In this document: piece by piece, positions 1-7,797 of the stretch
How the letters are laid out: the number at the start of each line of letters is the position of its first letter
Position numbering within the stretch: position 1 is the stretch's first letter
Source of the DNA: Olsenella_K sp036454645
Lineage (GTDB): Bacteria; Actinomycetota; Coriobacteriia; Coriobacteriales; Atopobiaceae
Assembly (NCBI GenBank): GCA_036454645.1
Contig: JAZHSQ010000022.1
Location: forward strand, 1-40,879
Length of the DNA: 40,879 bases
Reading direction: 5' to 3'
Notes under the pieces: model-generated
Told to the model about the DNA's origin: nothing
The model's database searches: none
Seen by the model: only the letters and a program-made list of their open reading frames with translations
Position numbers and translations under genes: made by a program

Positions 1-82
1 TGGCTTTGTCATGACTCTCGTACGAAACGAAACTCAGCGGCATAGTGCGGCACTCAAAATCGCAGGTCAGAACCCTGTCGTC

Positions 83-1672
83 CTACTCCCACTCGATCGT
101 CGCAGGCGGCTTGGGCGTCACGTCGTACACCACACGGTTGACGCCGTCGACCTCGTCCACGATGCGGCTCGAGATGCGCCCGATAACCTCGTAGGGCAGC
201 TTCGCCCAGTCAGCGGTCATGGCGTCGGTGGACTCCACCGCGCGCACGATGACGGGGCGCTGGTAGGTGCGCTCGTCGCCCATGACGCCCACGGACCTGA
301 TGTCGGGTAGCACGGCGAAGTACTGCCAGCACGCATGCTCGGAGTTGCGGTCGCCCGTCTCCTCGAAGAGTCGCTGGTTGTACGCGTCGAGCTCCTCGCG
401 CACGACGGCGTCGGCCTCCTTCAGGATGGCGAGCTTCTCCGGCGTGACCTCGCCGATGATGCGGATGGCCAGGCCCGGGCCGGGGAACGGCTGGCGCCAC
501 ACGAGCCTGTCCGGCAGGCCGAGCGCGATGCCCAGCTCGCGGACCTCGTCCTTGAAGAAGTGGTCGAGCGGCTCGATCAGGTCGAAGTGCACACCCTCGG
601 GGAACGGGATCAGGTTGTGGTGGCTCTTGATGGTCGAGGCCTTGCCGCCCGTCTTGCGCGCGCCGGACTCGATGATGTCGGGGTAGATGGTGCCCTGGGC
701 CAGGTACTCGATGCCGTCGAGCTCCTGCGCGACCGAGAAGAACTCCTTCCAGAACTGCGTGCCGATCAGGCGGCGCTTCTGCTCGGGGTCGCTGACGCCC
801 GCGAGCATCCGGGAGTAGCGCTCCTCGGCGTGCACGTGGATCAGGGGCACGTTGAACTGCTTGCGGAAGACCTCCTCGACCATCTCCGGCTCGCCCTTGC
901 GCAGCATGCCGTGGTTCACGAAGACGCAGGTCAGCTGGTCGCCGATGGCGCGGTGCACGAGCGCGGCCGTGACGGAGGAGTCCACGCCGCCAGACAGCGC
1001 GAGGATGACCTTCTTCTCGCCCACCTGCTCGCGGATCTCTCGCACCTTCTCGTCGATGATGTTGTCCATGGTCCAGTCGGGCTGAAGCCCGCAGACGTCG
1101 AACAGGAAGTTCTGCAGGATCTTGCGGCCGCACTCGGTGTGGCGCACCTCGGGGTGGAACTGCGTAGCGAAGAGGTTGCGGCTCGCGTCCTCCATCGAGG
1201 CGACGGGGCAGGTCTGGGTGGTCGAGGTGACCGAGAAGCCCGCGGGCACCGAACTCACGGCGTCGCGGTGGCTCATCCACACGGTCTGCTCCTCCGGCGT
1301 GCCCTCGAGGATGCGGCTCGCGCCCTGGCGCGCGAGCCGGGCCGGGCCGTACTCACCCTTCTCGGTGTGGCCGACCTCGCCGCCCAGCTTGACGGCCATG
1401 ATCTGCTGGCCGTAGCAGAAGCCGAGGACCGGCACGCCGAGCTCGAAGACGCCCGCGTCCATGTCGGGCGCGTCGTCCGCGTAGACGGAGGCAGGGCCAC
1501 CGGATAGGATCACCGCGGACGGGTTCTTCTCCGCAAGCTCCGCCGCGGGGATGTCGCAGGGGAAGATCTCGGAGTAGACGTGCAGGTCGCGAACCCTGCG
1601 GGCGATGAGCTGCCCGTACTGGGCGCCGAAATCCAGAACCGCGACAAACTGCCCGGACGTTCTCGTCTGCAT
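83..1672 (-). CDS. guaA: GMP synthase (glutamine-hydrolysing)
   Basis: Converts XMP to GMP using ATP and glutamine, the last step of guanine nucleotide synthesis in the cytosol. The 529-residue product has the family's two-part build. An N-terminal class I glutamine amidotransferase carries the nucleophile Cys86 in GFCYGQQ and the FHPE histidine/glutamate motif. A PP-loop ATP pyrophosphatase follows with LSGGVDSS, and the dimerisation domain ends in the typical PPATIEWE. The frame is open further upstream, but the ATG at 1672 is chosen because GGAGG lies just before it and the protein then starts at the usual place. The gene diverges from the LCP gene at 1875. No clear terminator is seen in the 82 bases after it. 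The call is very secure. Confidence 0.98.
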   Translation of the reverse strand: MQTRTSGQFVAVLDFGAQYGQLIARRVRDLHVYSEIFPCDIPAAELAEKNPSAVILSGGPASVYADDAPDMDAGVFELGVPVLGFCYGQQIMAVKLGGEVGHTEKGEYGPARLARQGASRILEGTPEEQTVWMSHRDAVSSVPAGFSVTSTTQTCPVASMEDASRNLFATQFHPEVRHTECGRKILQNFLFDVCGLQPDWTMDNIIDEKVREIREQVGEKKVILALSGGVDSSVTAALVHRAIGDQLTCVFVNHGMLRKGEPEMVEEVFRKQFNVPLIHVHAEERYSRMLAGVSDPEQKRRLIGTQFWKEFFSVAQELDGIEYLAQGTIYPDIIESGARKTGGKASTIKSHHNLIPFPEGVHFDLIEPLDHFFKDEVRELGIALGLPDRLVWRQPFPGPGLAIRIIGEVTPEKLAILKEADAVVREELDAYNQRLFEETGDRNSEHACWQYFAVLPDIRSVGVMGDERTYQRPVIVRAVESTDAMTADWAKLPYEVIGRISSRIVDEVDGVNRVVYDVTPKPPATIEWE

Positions 1673-1874
1673 GCATCCTCCATTTATGTGGTTTCTAGCA
1701 AAACCGCAGTTGGGTGTATCATTCGTCTGTACTGACACTAATCATAAGCCTCCCGCGTTGGCAAGCCTTGGCAATCCGCTGCATGAAATCGGCGCGGGAA
1801 TGTCCCCGGGGGAGTGTCCCCAGTCTATCAAGACGGCGCGTCCTTGGGGGCACGCTCACACGATCGGAGACCCC
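1673..1874. promoter_or_regulatory. Divergent intergenic region guaA / LCP gene with short direct repeats
   Basis: This 202-bp gap must carry the promoters for guaA (leftward) and the first LCP gene (rightward). Two direct repeats are visible: a tandem ten-mer starting TTGGCAA at 1758-1767 and 1768-1777, and TGTCCCC at 1801-1807 and 1815-1821. No convincing -35/-10 pair could be assigned on either strand, and no purine riboswitch core was recognised in the guaA leader. Confidence 0.4.
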
Positions 1875-3719
1875 GTGTCCGAATTCGATGGCAACGACGT
1901 GCCGAGGGAGAACGACTCCGAGGCAGACGACACGTTCCCCCAGCCCGGAGCCCGCAGGGGCTCGGCCGCGCACTTCCGCTCGAGCTCGAACGGCGACGGC
2001 GCGACCGGCTCGCAGGGCTCCCCGGCCCACGGCAAGCACGCGGCCCACGTGCAGCAGTCTGGCGGCGCGTCCGACGAGGCGCCCGCCTGGCAGGCGGCCT
2101 TCTCGCACGCCGACCCCGACTCCACGGCGGTATACCTGGAGGCGGCGAAGCACCGCGCGTCGCACGCGGCCCACGCGGACGCCGCCGCCGAGGCCGACAT
2201 CGACCGGATCATGTCCGACATGGGCGACGGCGCGGACCAGTCCCCTGCCTTCCCCGACGCCGCCGCGGACGGCTACGAGGACGACGAGCCGACCGCTGTC
2301 CTGGACGGCGACGCGATCGCCTCGCAGGCCGCCTCGGGCGCCGGCGCCGCTACCGCAGACGCGGCGGCGGGCTCGGCTGCGGCAGCGGGCGCGGCGGGCG
2401 CGGATACGGCACCAGGAGCCACCGGCTCGCCCGTCGGCTTCAAGCCGCTCGCGCAGGTGAGCGAGGGCGCCCGCAACGCCAAGGACGCCCCCAAGGAGAA
2501 GGCGAACCCCTACGACCTCGACCCCACCGGCAAGAAGGCGAAGCACAAGCACCGCGTCCTTATCGGCGTGCTGATCGGCGTCGCGGTCGTGATCCTGGCC
2601 GGCGTCGGCGCGCTCGCCGCATACGTGCACAACATCAACACCAAGCTCACCAAGAACGTGGACCAGAACCTCGTCTCCGAGCTCACGGCCACCGAGCCCG
2701 GGGACCCCTTCTACGTGCTGCTCCTGGGCACGGACCGCGACGAGGCGCGCGCGGAGAGCTCCGAGTACGGCGAGAGCGACAGCGCGTACCGCGCCGACTC
2801 GATCATGCTCGTGCGCATCGACCCCAAGAACGTCAAGGTCACCATGGTCTCGATTCACCGAGACACCCTCGTCGACCTCGGCGAGCACGGCCAGCAGAAG
2901 ATCAACGCCGCCTACTCGATCGGCGGGGCCTCCTATGCCACGCAGGTGGTGTCCGAGTTCGCCGGCGTCGACATCTCGCACTACGCCGAGGTCAACCTCG
3001 ACTCGTTCGCCGCGGTCGTCGACGAGGTCGGCGGCGTCACCGTCAACCTCCCCACGCCGGTCAGCGACCCCAACTACACCGGGCTCGAGCTCGAGGCGGG
3101 CGAGCAGACGCTCGACGGCCACACCGCCGCCCTCCTGTGCCGCTGCCGCCACGGCTACGACGCCTACGGCGACGGCGACCTGTACCGCGCCGCCAACCAG
3201 CGCATGGTGATCGCCGCGGTCGTGCAGAAGGTCCTGCAGAGCGACCCCGCGACCATCGCGAGCACCATCACCACCATGGCCGACAGCGTCACGACCGACA
3301 TGACCGTCGCCGACATCCTCGACCTCGCGAACCAGATGAAGACCCTCAACGTGGACACCGACATCATGACCGGCATGGAGCCGACCACCTCGGCCTACAT
3401 CAACTCCACCTGGTACGAGATCTGCAACGTGAGCGAATGGCAGAAGATGATGACCCGCGTCGACCAGGGCCTGTCGCCCTACGAGGACAGCTCCCAGGAC
3501 GCGACGATCGGCGTGGCCGGCTCCGTCGGCAACGGCAGCGGGCAGGAGGCGACCGGCGAGGGCGAGTCCTCCAGCGAGACGAGCTCGGGCGACTCGACGG
3601 ACTCCGGCACGACGGAGGTGACCTCGACCGCAGGGGCCAACGCCGTGGAGACCACCGGGGCCAGCTCGAGCTCCGGCAGCGGGTCCAGCTCGAGCTCCGA
3701 CAGCCGGCGCCGCAACTAG
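1875..3719 (+). CDS. LytR-CpsA-Psr (LCP) family cell-wall polymer ligase, long N-terminus
   Basis: LCP proteins move undecaprenyl-linked glycopolymers onto peptidoglycan at the outer face of the membrane. In this 614-residue product a transmembrane segment spans about 228-250 and the LCP domain about 279-455. The domain shows the conserved ADSIMLVRIDP stretch, SIHRDTLV, and the arginine-rich GDGDLYRAANQR motif. The GTG at 1875 is chosen because GGAGA lies at 1866-1870. The 225 residues before the membrane segment are rich in Ala, Asp and Gly and are far longer than the usual short cytoplasmic tail. The C-terminus is a Ser/Gly/Thr-rich tail without the LytR_C domain found in its downstream paralogue. 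A tandem repeat starts at the stop codon. The LCP family is certain; the polymer is unknown. Confidence 0.93.
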   Translation: MSEFDGNDVPRENDSEADDTFPQPGARRGSAAHFRSSSNGDGATGSQGSPAHGKHAAHVQQSGGASDEAPAWQAAFSHADPDSTAVYLEAAKHRASHAAHADAAAEADIDRIMSDMGDGADQSPAFPDAAADGYEDDEPTAVLDGDAIASQAASGAGAATADAAAGSAAAAGAAGADTAPGATGSPVGFKPLAQVSEGARNAKDAPKEKANPYDLDPTGKKAKHKHRVLIGVLIGVAVVILAGVGALAAYVHNINTKLTKNVDQNLVSELTATEPGDPFYVLLLGTDRDEARAESSEYGESDSAYRADSIMLVRIDPKNVKVTMVSIHRDTLVDLGEHGQQKINAAYSIGGASYATQVVSEFAGVDISHYAEVNLDSFAAVVDEVGGVTVNLPTPVSDPNYTGLELEAGEQTLDGHTAALLCRCRHGYDAYGDGDLYRAANQRMVIAAVVQKVLQSDPATIASTITTMADSVTTDMTVADILDLANQMKTLNVDTDIMTGMEPTTSAYINSTWYEICNVSEWQKMMTRVDQGLSPYEDSSQDATIGVAGSVGNGSGQEATGEGESSSETSSGDSTDSGTTEVTSTAGANAVETTGASSSSGSGSSSSSDSRRRN

Positions 3720-3759
3720 CAGCAGGCTCGCGGCAGGCTAGCAGCCGGCTCGCGGCAGG
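3716..3759 (+). repeat. 22-bp tandem repeat that includes the LCP gene stop codon
   Basis: Two 22-bp units lie head to tail at 3716-3737 and 3738-3759 and differ at one base. Each begins CTAGCAGC and ends GGCTCGCGGCAGG. The TAG stop codon of the LCP gene (3717-3719) is inside the first unit, so the stop and its 3' flank have been duplicated. A degenerate third copy (ATCGCGGCA) follows. Confidence 0.85.
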
Positions 3760-4115
3760 ATCGCGGCACGCCGACGGCGCGGCCACCCACCGGCGGCGTG
3801 CGACGAACAACGGAGAACCCACGGGGCCCGCCGCCGGCGGGCCCCGCTCTTTGGGGAAGAGGGCCTTCTCGGCACGCGACCCGCGTCACGAGCCCCCGTC
3901 GGCAGGCGCCAGCGGCACATGCCTCTCCGCCGCGCGCACAGGCGGGCGGCACGGGCCTCTCGACCACAGGCGCCCGTCGCACGCGCTCTGTCAGCGAACT
4001 TTGGTCTTTGTGGACTTCCGGGAGAAGAACGCTGGCTCCCCCACAGCAACTAAACTGGATGAACTGCATCTGACGTCGCGCCGCCTTGGCGCCGAGAGCA
4101 ACTCGAGGAGTCCGC
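3720..4115. other. Intergenic region between the two LCP genes
   Basis: This 396-bp gap holds the rest of the 22-bp tandem repeat, a strong palindromic terminator at 3823-3845 and a candidate -10 element TAAACT at 4051-4056 for the next gene. No good -35 box was seen upstream of that element. No open reading frame here has a plausible ribosome binding site, and no RNA gene was recognised. Confidence 0.6.
3823..3852 (+). terminator. Rho-independent-like terminator after the first LCP gene
   Basis: A near-perfect GC palindrome runs from 3823 to 3845, with arms GGGGCCCGCCG and CGGCGGGCCCC. It is followed by a short T-rich stretch (CTCTTT). The hairpin is strong and the T-tract weak. Confidence 0.65.
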
Positions 4116-5570
4116 TTGCTTCGCCGCAAAGACAAAGACCAGGGCGCGCAGCCGTCCGGCGAGCCCGCGACAGCCCCGCGCTACACGGCGCGCGTCCTCT
4201 CCAGGAAGAGCTCCTCCGAGAGGTACGCCAAGAAGCGACGCGAGCGCTCTCGGCACCACGGCCTCAAGGTCGCGCTCGTCTCCATCCTCGCGGTCGTCCT
4301 GGCCGTCGGCCTGGGCGTCGGCGGCTACCTGTACAGCCTCGGGTTCCGCATCGGCACGAACGACCAGGACCTTCTCGCCAGCCTCTCCTCCACCTCCTAC
4401 GACCAGCCGTTCTACATGCTGCTGATGGGCGTGGACACGGGCGAGGAGCGCCTCGCGGAGGGCGACACGGGCCGCTCCGACTCCATGATGCTCGTGCGGA
4501 TCGACCCCGTGAACGTGAAGGTCACGATGGTCTCGCTGCACCGTGACACGCTGGTGAACATCGAGGGGTACGGCGAGGGCAAGCTGAACTCCGCCTATGC
4601 CTACGGTGGCAGGAGCCTTGCGGTCAAGACGGTGAACGAGCTCGCGGGCGTCAACATCTCGCACTACGCCGAGGTGGACTTCGACTCGTTCACCAGCATC
4701 GTCGACTCGATCGGCGGCATAACGGTCAACCTCCCCACCGACGTCTACGACCCCGACTACACGGGCCTCGACCTCAAGGCGGGCGAGCAGACCCTCGACG
4801 GCAACACCGCGCTCTTGCTGTGCCGCTGCCGGCACGCCTACGACGCATACGGCGACGGCGACACCTACCGCGCGGCCAACCAGCGCATGGTGATCGCCGC
4901 CATCGTGAAGAAGGTGCTCGCGAGCGACCCCGCCACCAAGGTGAGCGCCATCTCGTCGATGGCCGACAGCATCACCACGGACATGTCGCTCGGCGACATC
5001 TTCGGCCTCGCGAGCCAGATGAAGGACATCGACTTCAACGAGGACGTCTACACCGCCATGACCCCGACGGAGGGCTACTACTACAACGGCACGTGGTACG
5101 AGAAGCTCGACACGGCCGCCTGGGACACGCTGATGCAGCGCGTGGACGAGGGGCTGCCGCCGTACGAGGACAGCGGCCAGGACAAGACGCAGGGCATCGC
5201 CGGCTCGGTCTCGGACGTGGAGAGCGGCTCGGGGTCCGAGTCGGGCTCGGGCGACGGCTCGACGGACAACGCGACGGGCTCCGGCACCGTGATGGTCCTC
5301 AACGGCGCAGGTACGCCCGGCCTGGGCACCTCCGTCGCGAATCGCCTCTCCGCGCTCGGCTACGACGCGCAGTCGCAGAACGCTGCGAGCTTCGACTACT
5401 CGAAGACCGAGGTCTACTACAACGGGTCCGAAAACAAGCAGCGCGCGGAGGCGATCGCCAGCTCGCTCGGCAACGGCATCGTCGTGGCGACGAACGACGG
5501 GTCGGTCACCACCTCGACCGACGTCGTCGTGGTGGTCGGAGAGGCGCAGGCGAACCTGGCCGGCAGGTAG
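4116..5570 (+). CDS. LytR-CpsA-Psr (LCP) family protein with LytR_C domain
   Basis: Second LCP ligase of a tandem pair, predicted to attach secondary wall polymers to peptidoglycan from the outer membrane face. The 484-residue product has a basic N-terminus, one transmembrane segment at about 50-73 and an LCP domain at about 99-275 with RSDSMMLVRIDP, SLHRDTLV and GDGDTYRAANQR. From about 388 it has a C-terminal LytR_C domain (VMVLNGAGTPGLG, then a DVVVVVG strand near the end). The TTG at 4116 is chosen because GAGGAG lies five bases upstream. An upstream in-frame ATG at 4086 has no such signal. The LCP domain closely resembles that of the preceding gene, so the pair probably arose by duplication. 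The spacing and terminator between them suggest separate transcription. Confidence 0.93.
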   Translation: MLRRKDKDQGAQPSGEPATAPRYTARVLSRKSSSERYAKKRRERSRHHGLKVALVSILAVVLAVGLGVGGYLYSLGFRIGTNDQDLLASLSSTSYDQPFYMLLMGVDTGEERLAEGDTGRSDSMMLVRIDPVNVKVTMVSLHRDTLVNIEGYGEGKLNSAYAYGGRSLAVKTVNELAGVNISHYAEVDFDSFTSIVDSIGGITVNLPTDVYDPDYTGLDLKAGEQTLDGNTALLLCRCRHAYDAYGDGDTYRAANQRMVIAAIVKKVLASDPATKVSAISSMADSITTDMSLGDIFGLASQMKDIDFNEDVYTAMTPTEGYYYNGTWYEKLDTAAWDTLMQRVDEGLPPYEDSGQDKTQGIAGSVSDVESGSGSESGSGDGSTDNATGSGTVMVLNGAGTPGLGTSVANRLSALGYDAQSQNAASFDYSKTEVYYNGSENKQRAEAIASSLGNGIVVATNDGSVTTSTDVVVVVGEAQANLAGR

Positions 5571-5640
5571 CCAGGCCGTCGGCGCGCCTGCAGGCACGAG
5601 CCGCGGGGCGCGCGGGCGTCGGCGTCGTCCGTACGGCTGG

Positions 5641-5709
5641 CCCAAGTTGAGAAAGCGGTCGTTCTTCTCGCCCTGGAATGCCTGTTTTCGAACGCTTTCT
5701 CAACTTGGG
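5641..5709. repeat. 69-bp palindromic element, left copy
   Basis: Perfect 17-bp inverted arms CCCAAGTTGAGAAAGCG (5641-5657) and its complement (5693-5709) enclose 35 bases. Read on the minus strand, the first half resembles the palindrome at 7562-7624 over about 29 bases: both show TGAGAA, two variable bases, CGTTCG, four A or four T, then AGGC and TTCC. It may be a REP/MITE-like repeat. It could also work as the transcript end of the LCP gene, for which no other terminator is seen. Confidence 0.75.
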
Positions 5710-5756
5710 TGGCCTGCCAACGGCGGCGGCCGCAGCGTCCGGAGTGGCCGCGGCGG

Positions 5757-5800
5757 CCATCACGACTCGGTGCGTTGTCCATCACGATTGAGCGCGTTGG
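5757..5800. repeat. Degenerate 22-bp tandem repeat
   Basis: Two adjacent 22-bp units at 5757-5778 and 5779-5800 share CCATCACGA at the start and GCGTTG near the end and match at about 17 of 22 positions. The location, between the left palindrome and the promoter of the AbiEi-nuclease gene, would suit a protein-binding site, but that is inference. Confidence 0.55.
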
Positions 5801-5873
5801 CCGCCACGGGGCGCGAACCACGTGTCAAGGGTCACGGGATGCGATGGCATGATGAATCGAACAACCGTTCGCC

Positions 5874-5917
5874 GATAATACTCCGCCACCCCCTCCACGA
5901 CACGTCCCCAGGAGTAT
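5874..5917 (+). promoter_or_regulatory. Candidate promoter and operator of the AbiEi-nuclease gene
   Basis: A -10-like GATAAT lies at 5874-5879. An inverted repeat with 7-bp arms ATACTCC (5878-5884) and GGAGTAT (5911-5917) overlaps its end. Known AbiEi antitoxins repress their own operons by binding inverted repeats near the promoter, so this is a candidate autoregulatory site. No clear -35 box was found. Confidence 0.35.
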
Positions 5918-5953
5918 CCTACTGACCACTTTCCCCTCCTCGGGAGGTGAGTG

Positions 5954-7054
5954 ATGGGTACTCGGGACCGGACGATACGCAGCCTCAAGCAGGCCTTCCG
6001 CAGGGGCGAATGCCTTCATGCCGGGACCGACGCCGAACGGCAACGCCTGCGCCGCATGGTCAGGCGCGGGGTCGTGCGCTCGCCTTCGCGCGGGCTGTTC
6101 GTGCTCGCCGAGGACTGGGAGCCCCTCGACCCACGCGCGCGGGCGCTCATGGTCATCCGATCGATGTCCGCGCTGCATCCAGACTGGGTGTTCTGCGGGG
6201 TGAGCGCCGCAATCGTACATGGCCTCGTGGTGTCGTTCCACCTGCTCGGGCGGGTCCATATCGCCGTGCCAAAGTCTCGCCACGGGAGGAGCACCCCAAA
6301 GCTCATCCGCCATTCGGCCAGCCGCTGCCCCGTCGTGCGAGTCGGCGGCATCAGGGTCACGTCGCTTTCGCGCACGGTCCTCGACTGCCTGCGAGAGACT
6401 AGCTTCCCCGAGGGGCTTGTCATAGCCGACTCCGCCCTTCGCCTGAGCGGCATGCCCGTCACGTCGTTCGAGAAGAGCCTCGAGAGGCTCGGCAAGGGCC
6501 TGCACGGCGTCCGCCATGCGCTCTCGACCCTGTCGCACGCGGATTCGAGAAGCGAGAGCGGTGGCGAGTCGCTGGCGCGCGCCACCATGATCGAGCTTGG
6601 GTTCCGCCTGCCCGAGCTCCAGGTGAGCGTCAGGAGCGCCTTGGGCGACGGCCACGTCTATCGGCCAGACTTCATGTGGAGGCTGCCGGACGGAATCGTC
6701 TACGGAGAGCTCGACGGCAAGGCGAAGTACGTCGACCCGAGCATGACGCACGGGGCGAGCGCCGTGCGCGTCCTGGCTGACGAGCGGCTGCGCGAGTCGC
6801 GCCTCAGCGCGACGGGCCGCGTCATGCGCTTCTCCTACACGGACCTACGTGCACCCGCGCGCCTGGCAAGAATCCTCGACGCGTTCGGAATCCCCCGCGA
6901 CAGGCGGCCCGCCTCGCTTGACCTGCGCCCGAGGCCACGACGTGGCAGATGCTCCGCAAGGCCAATCCCGGTCATAGCGTGGCCTCACGCGGAGGGGTAT
7001 CGAGCGGGCGCGCCCAGCCTCCACACGACCAGCACCGCTGAGCCGGCGGTTTAG
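5954..7054 (+). CDS. AbiEi-like winged-helix protein fused to a PD-(D/E)XK (DUF559/Vsr-like) nuclease domain
   Basis: This 366-residue protein has an N-terminal part of the kind found in type IV AbiEi antitoxins. A winged-helix segment at about 28-52 has a basic helix and the wing RGLFVL, followed by a region containing VTSLSRTVLDCLRE (135-148). From about 203 it matches the actinobacterial DUF559/Vsr-like nuclease pattern: ES at 205-206, RPDF with Asp239, and ELDGK with Glu252 and Lys256. These fit a PD-(D/E)XK active site. No AbiEii nucleotidyltransferase toxin lies beside it, so it is not a classic AbiE pair. The ATG at 5954 is preferred over GTG at 5951 because GGGAGGTGAG lies just upstream. 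The last 50 residues are low-complexity. Members of this family are sometimes misannotated as CTP synthase. The fold is inferred with fair confidence; the role is unknown, with defence or addiction as the leading guesses. Confidence 0.78.
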   Translation: MGTRDRTIRSLKQAFRRGECLHAGTDAERQRLRRMVRRGVVRSPSRGLFVLAEDWEPLDPRARALMVIRSMSALHPDWVFCGVSAAIVHGLVVSFHLLGRVHIAVPKSRHGRSTPKLIRHSASRCPVVRVGGIRVTSLSRTVLDCLRETSFPEGLVIADSALRLSGMPVTSFEKSLERLGKGLHGVRHALSTLSHADSRSESGGESLARATMIELGFRLPELQVSVRSALGDGHVYRPDFMWRLPDGIVYGELDGKAKYVDPSMTHGASAVRVLADERLRESRLSATGRVMRFSYTDLRAPARLARILDAFGIPRDRRPASLDLRPRPRRGRCSARPIPVIAWPHAEGYRAGAPSLHTTSTAEPAV

Positions 7055-7394
7055 CGAGACGCCGGAATTACGAGCCGGAGGCACGTGCCGAGCAGGGCGT
7101 GCGACCAGACGCGCTCGGAAACCGGAGCCATTCACGCACGTCACCCGCGACCCTGATGGCAGGCGCGCGACCCTCGCCCATGGCCACCGCGACCCCAGGG
7201 CCAGAAGCCGCGGATAAGCACGTCGCGCTCCTTCTCGACTGGAGCAGCTGACTGGCCGTCCATCTCTTCGTCGATGGAGACGGCCGTTCAATGACCCTTA
7301 GACCCGAGCACCACGTCGCCCCATCACCATGAGTCCGCGCATGGCGTCCGCTTCGGACGCGTGCGCGCCATGCGCGCCGCGGGTGCGTCCGTCG

Positions 7395-7510
7395 CGAGGC
7401 GGTACCCTCGGCGACGGCAGCGGCCACGATGGTCGCGGCCGCTGTGGCCACGGCAGCCACGACCGCAACGGCCACACAGCCACGGCCGCAACGGCCACGG
7501 CAGCCACACG
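7395..7510. repeat. Low-complexity GGCCAC/CAGCCAC repeat tract
   Basis: Short units recur here, for example CCGCAACGGCCAC at 7463-7475 and 7486-7498, and CGGCAGCCAC at 7451-7460 and 7498-7507. The spacing is irregular, which excludes a CRISPR array. Confidence 0.65.
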
Positions 7511-7561
7511 TGCACGGATCCGCACGGGGACAGCACGCCAGCCACCCTCATGCACATGCCC

Positions 7562-7624
7562 AGGGTGAGAATTCGTTCGTTTTCGAGGCTTCCGAGCGAA
7601 GCAATCCGAACGGAATCTCACCTT
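7562..7624. repeat. 63-bp palindromic element, right copy
   Basis: Arms beginning GGTGAGAATTCGTTCG (7564-7579) and ending at 7607-7622 pair at 14 of 16 positions. A small inner hairpin GCTTC/GAAGC sits in the loop. The left half resembles the reverse complement of the element at 5641-5709, so the two copies face opposite ways around the nuclease gene. Confidence 0.65.
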
Positions 7625-7733
7625 GAACGAGCAAAGCCGTCGAAGGCGATGCCATGCCCACGTGGATGGCGCTTCTCGCGGCCGCTCTCGCAGTTCCTCT
7701 CACCGTCGCGGCGGATGCCGGCACAACATAGAG

Positions 7734-7775
7734 GGACCCAGCCGGCGCGGAGAAGTTCCTGCGCCAGCCGGGTCC
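7734..7775 (-). terminator. Terminator-like hairpin downstream of the Fbp-type transporter operon
   Basis: On the minus strand 15-bp arms (7761-7775 and 7734-7748) pair with two G-U wobbles around a 12-base loop. The following bases are CTCTATGTTGTG, a weak T-tract. It lies about 140 bases past the stop codon of the binding-protein gene, beyond the heptamer repeats. Confidence 0.6.
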
Positions 7776-7797
7776 GTTGTGCTCGGCTTCCGTGGAT

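Larger units (their letters stand above)
5571..5953. other. Intergenic region before the AbiEi-nuclease gene
   Basis: This 383-bp gap carries no credible gene. It holds the palindrome at 5641-5709, a degenerate 22-bp tandem repeat at 5757-5800, and the promoter and possible operator of the gene at 5954. It is visibly less GC-rich than the neighbouring genes from about 5640 onward. Confidence 0.6.

Noticed and set aside
1..82. Terminator or RNA gene after guaA
   Set aside because: No stable hairpin with T-tract and no recognisable RNA fold was found in the 82 bases present.
1814..4546. A 910-codon plus-strand open frame across the LCP genes, and similar long frames over most genes
   Set aside because: Arg/Gly/Pro-rich shadow of the real LCP genes in another phase. 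Very high GC removes stop codons in the wrong frames. The products show no family motifs.
7068..7475. Small minus-strand gene in the long gap after the nuclease gene
   Set aside because: The product is a repetitive Ala/Val/Arg string that translates the CGGCCAC repeats. There is no ribosome binding site.
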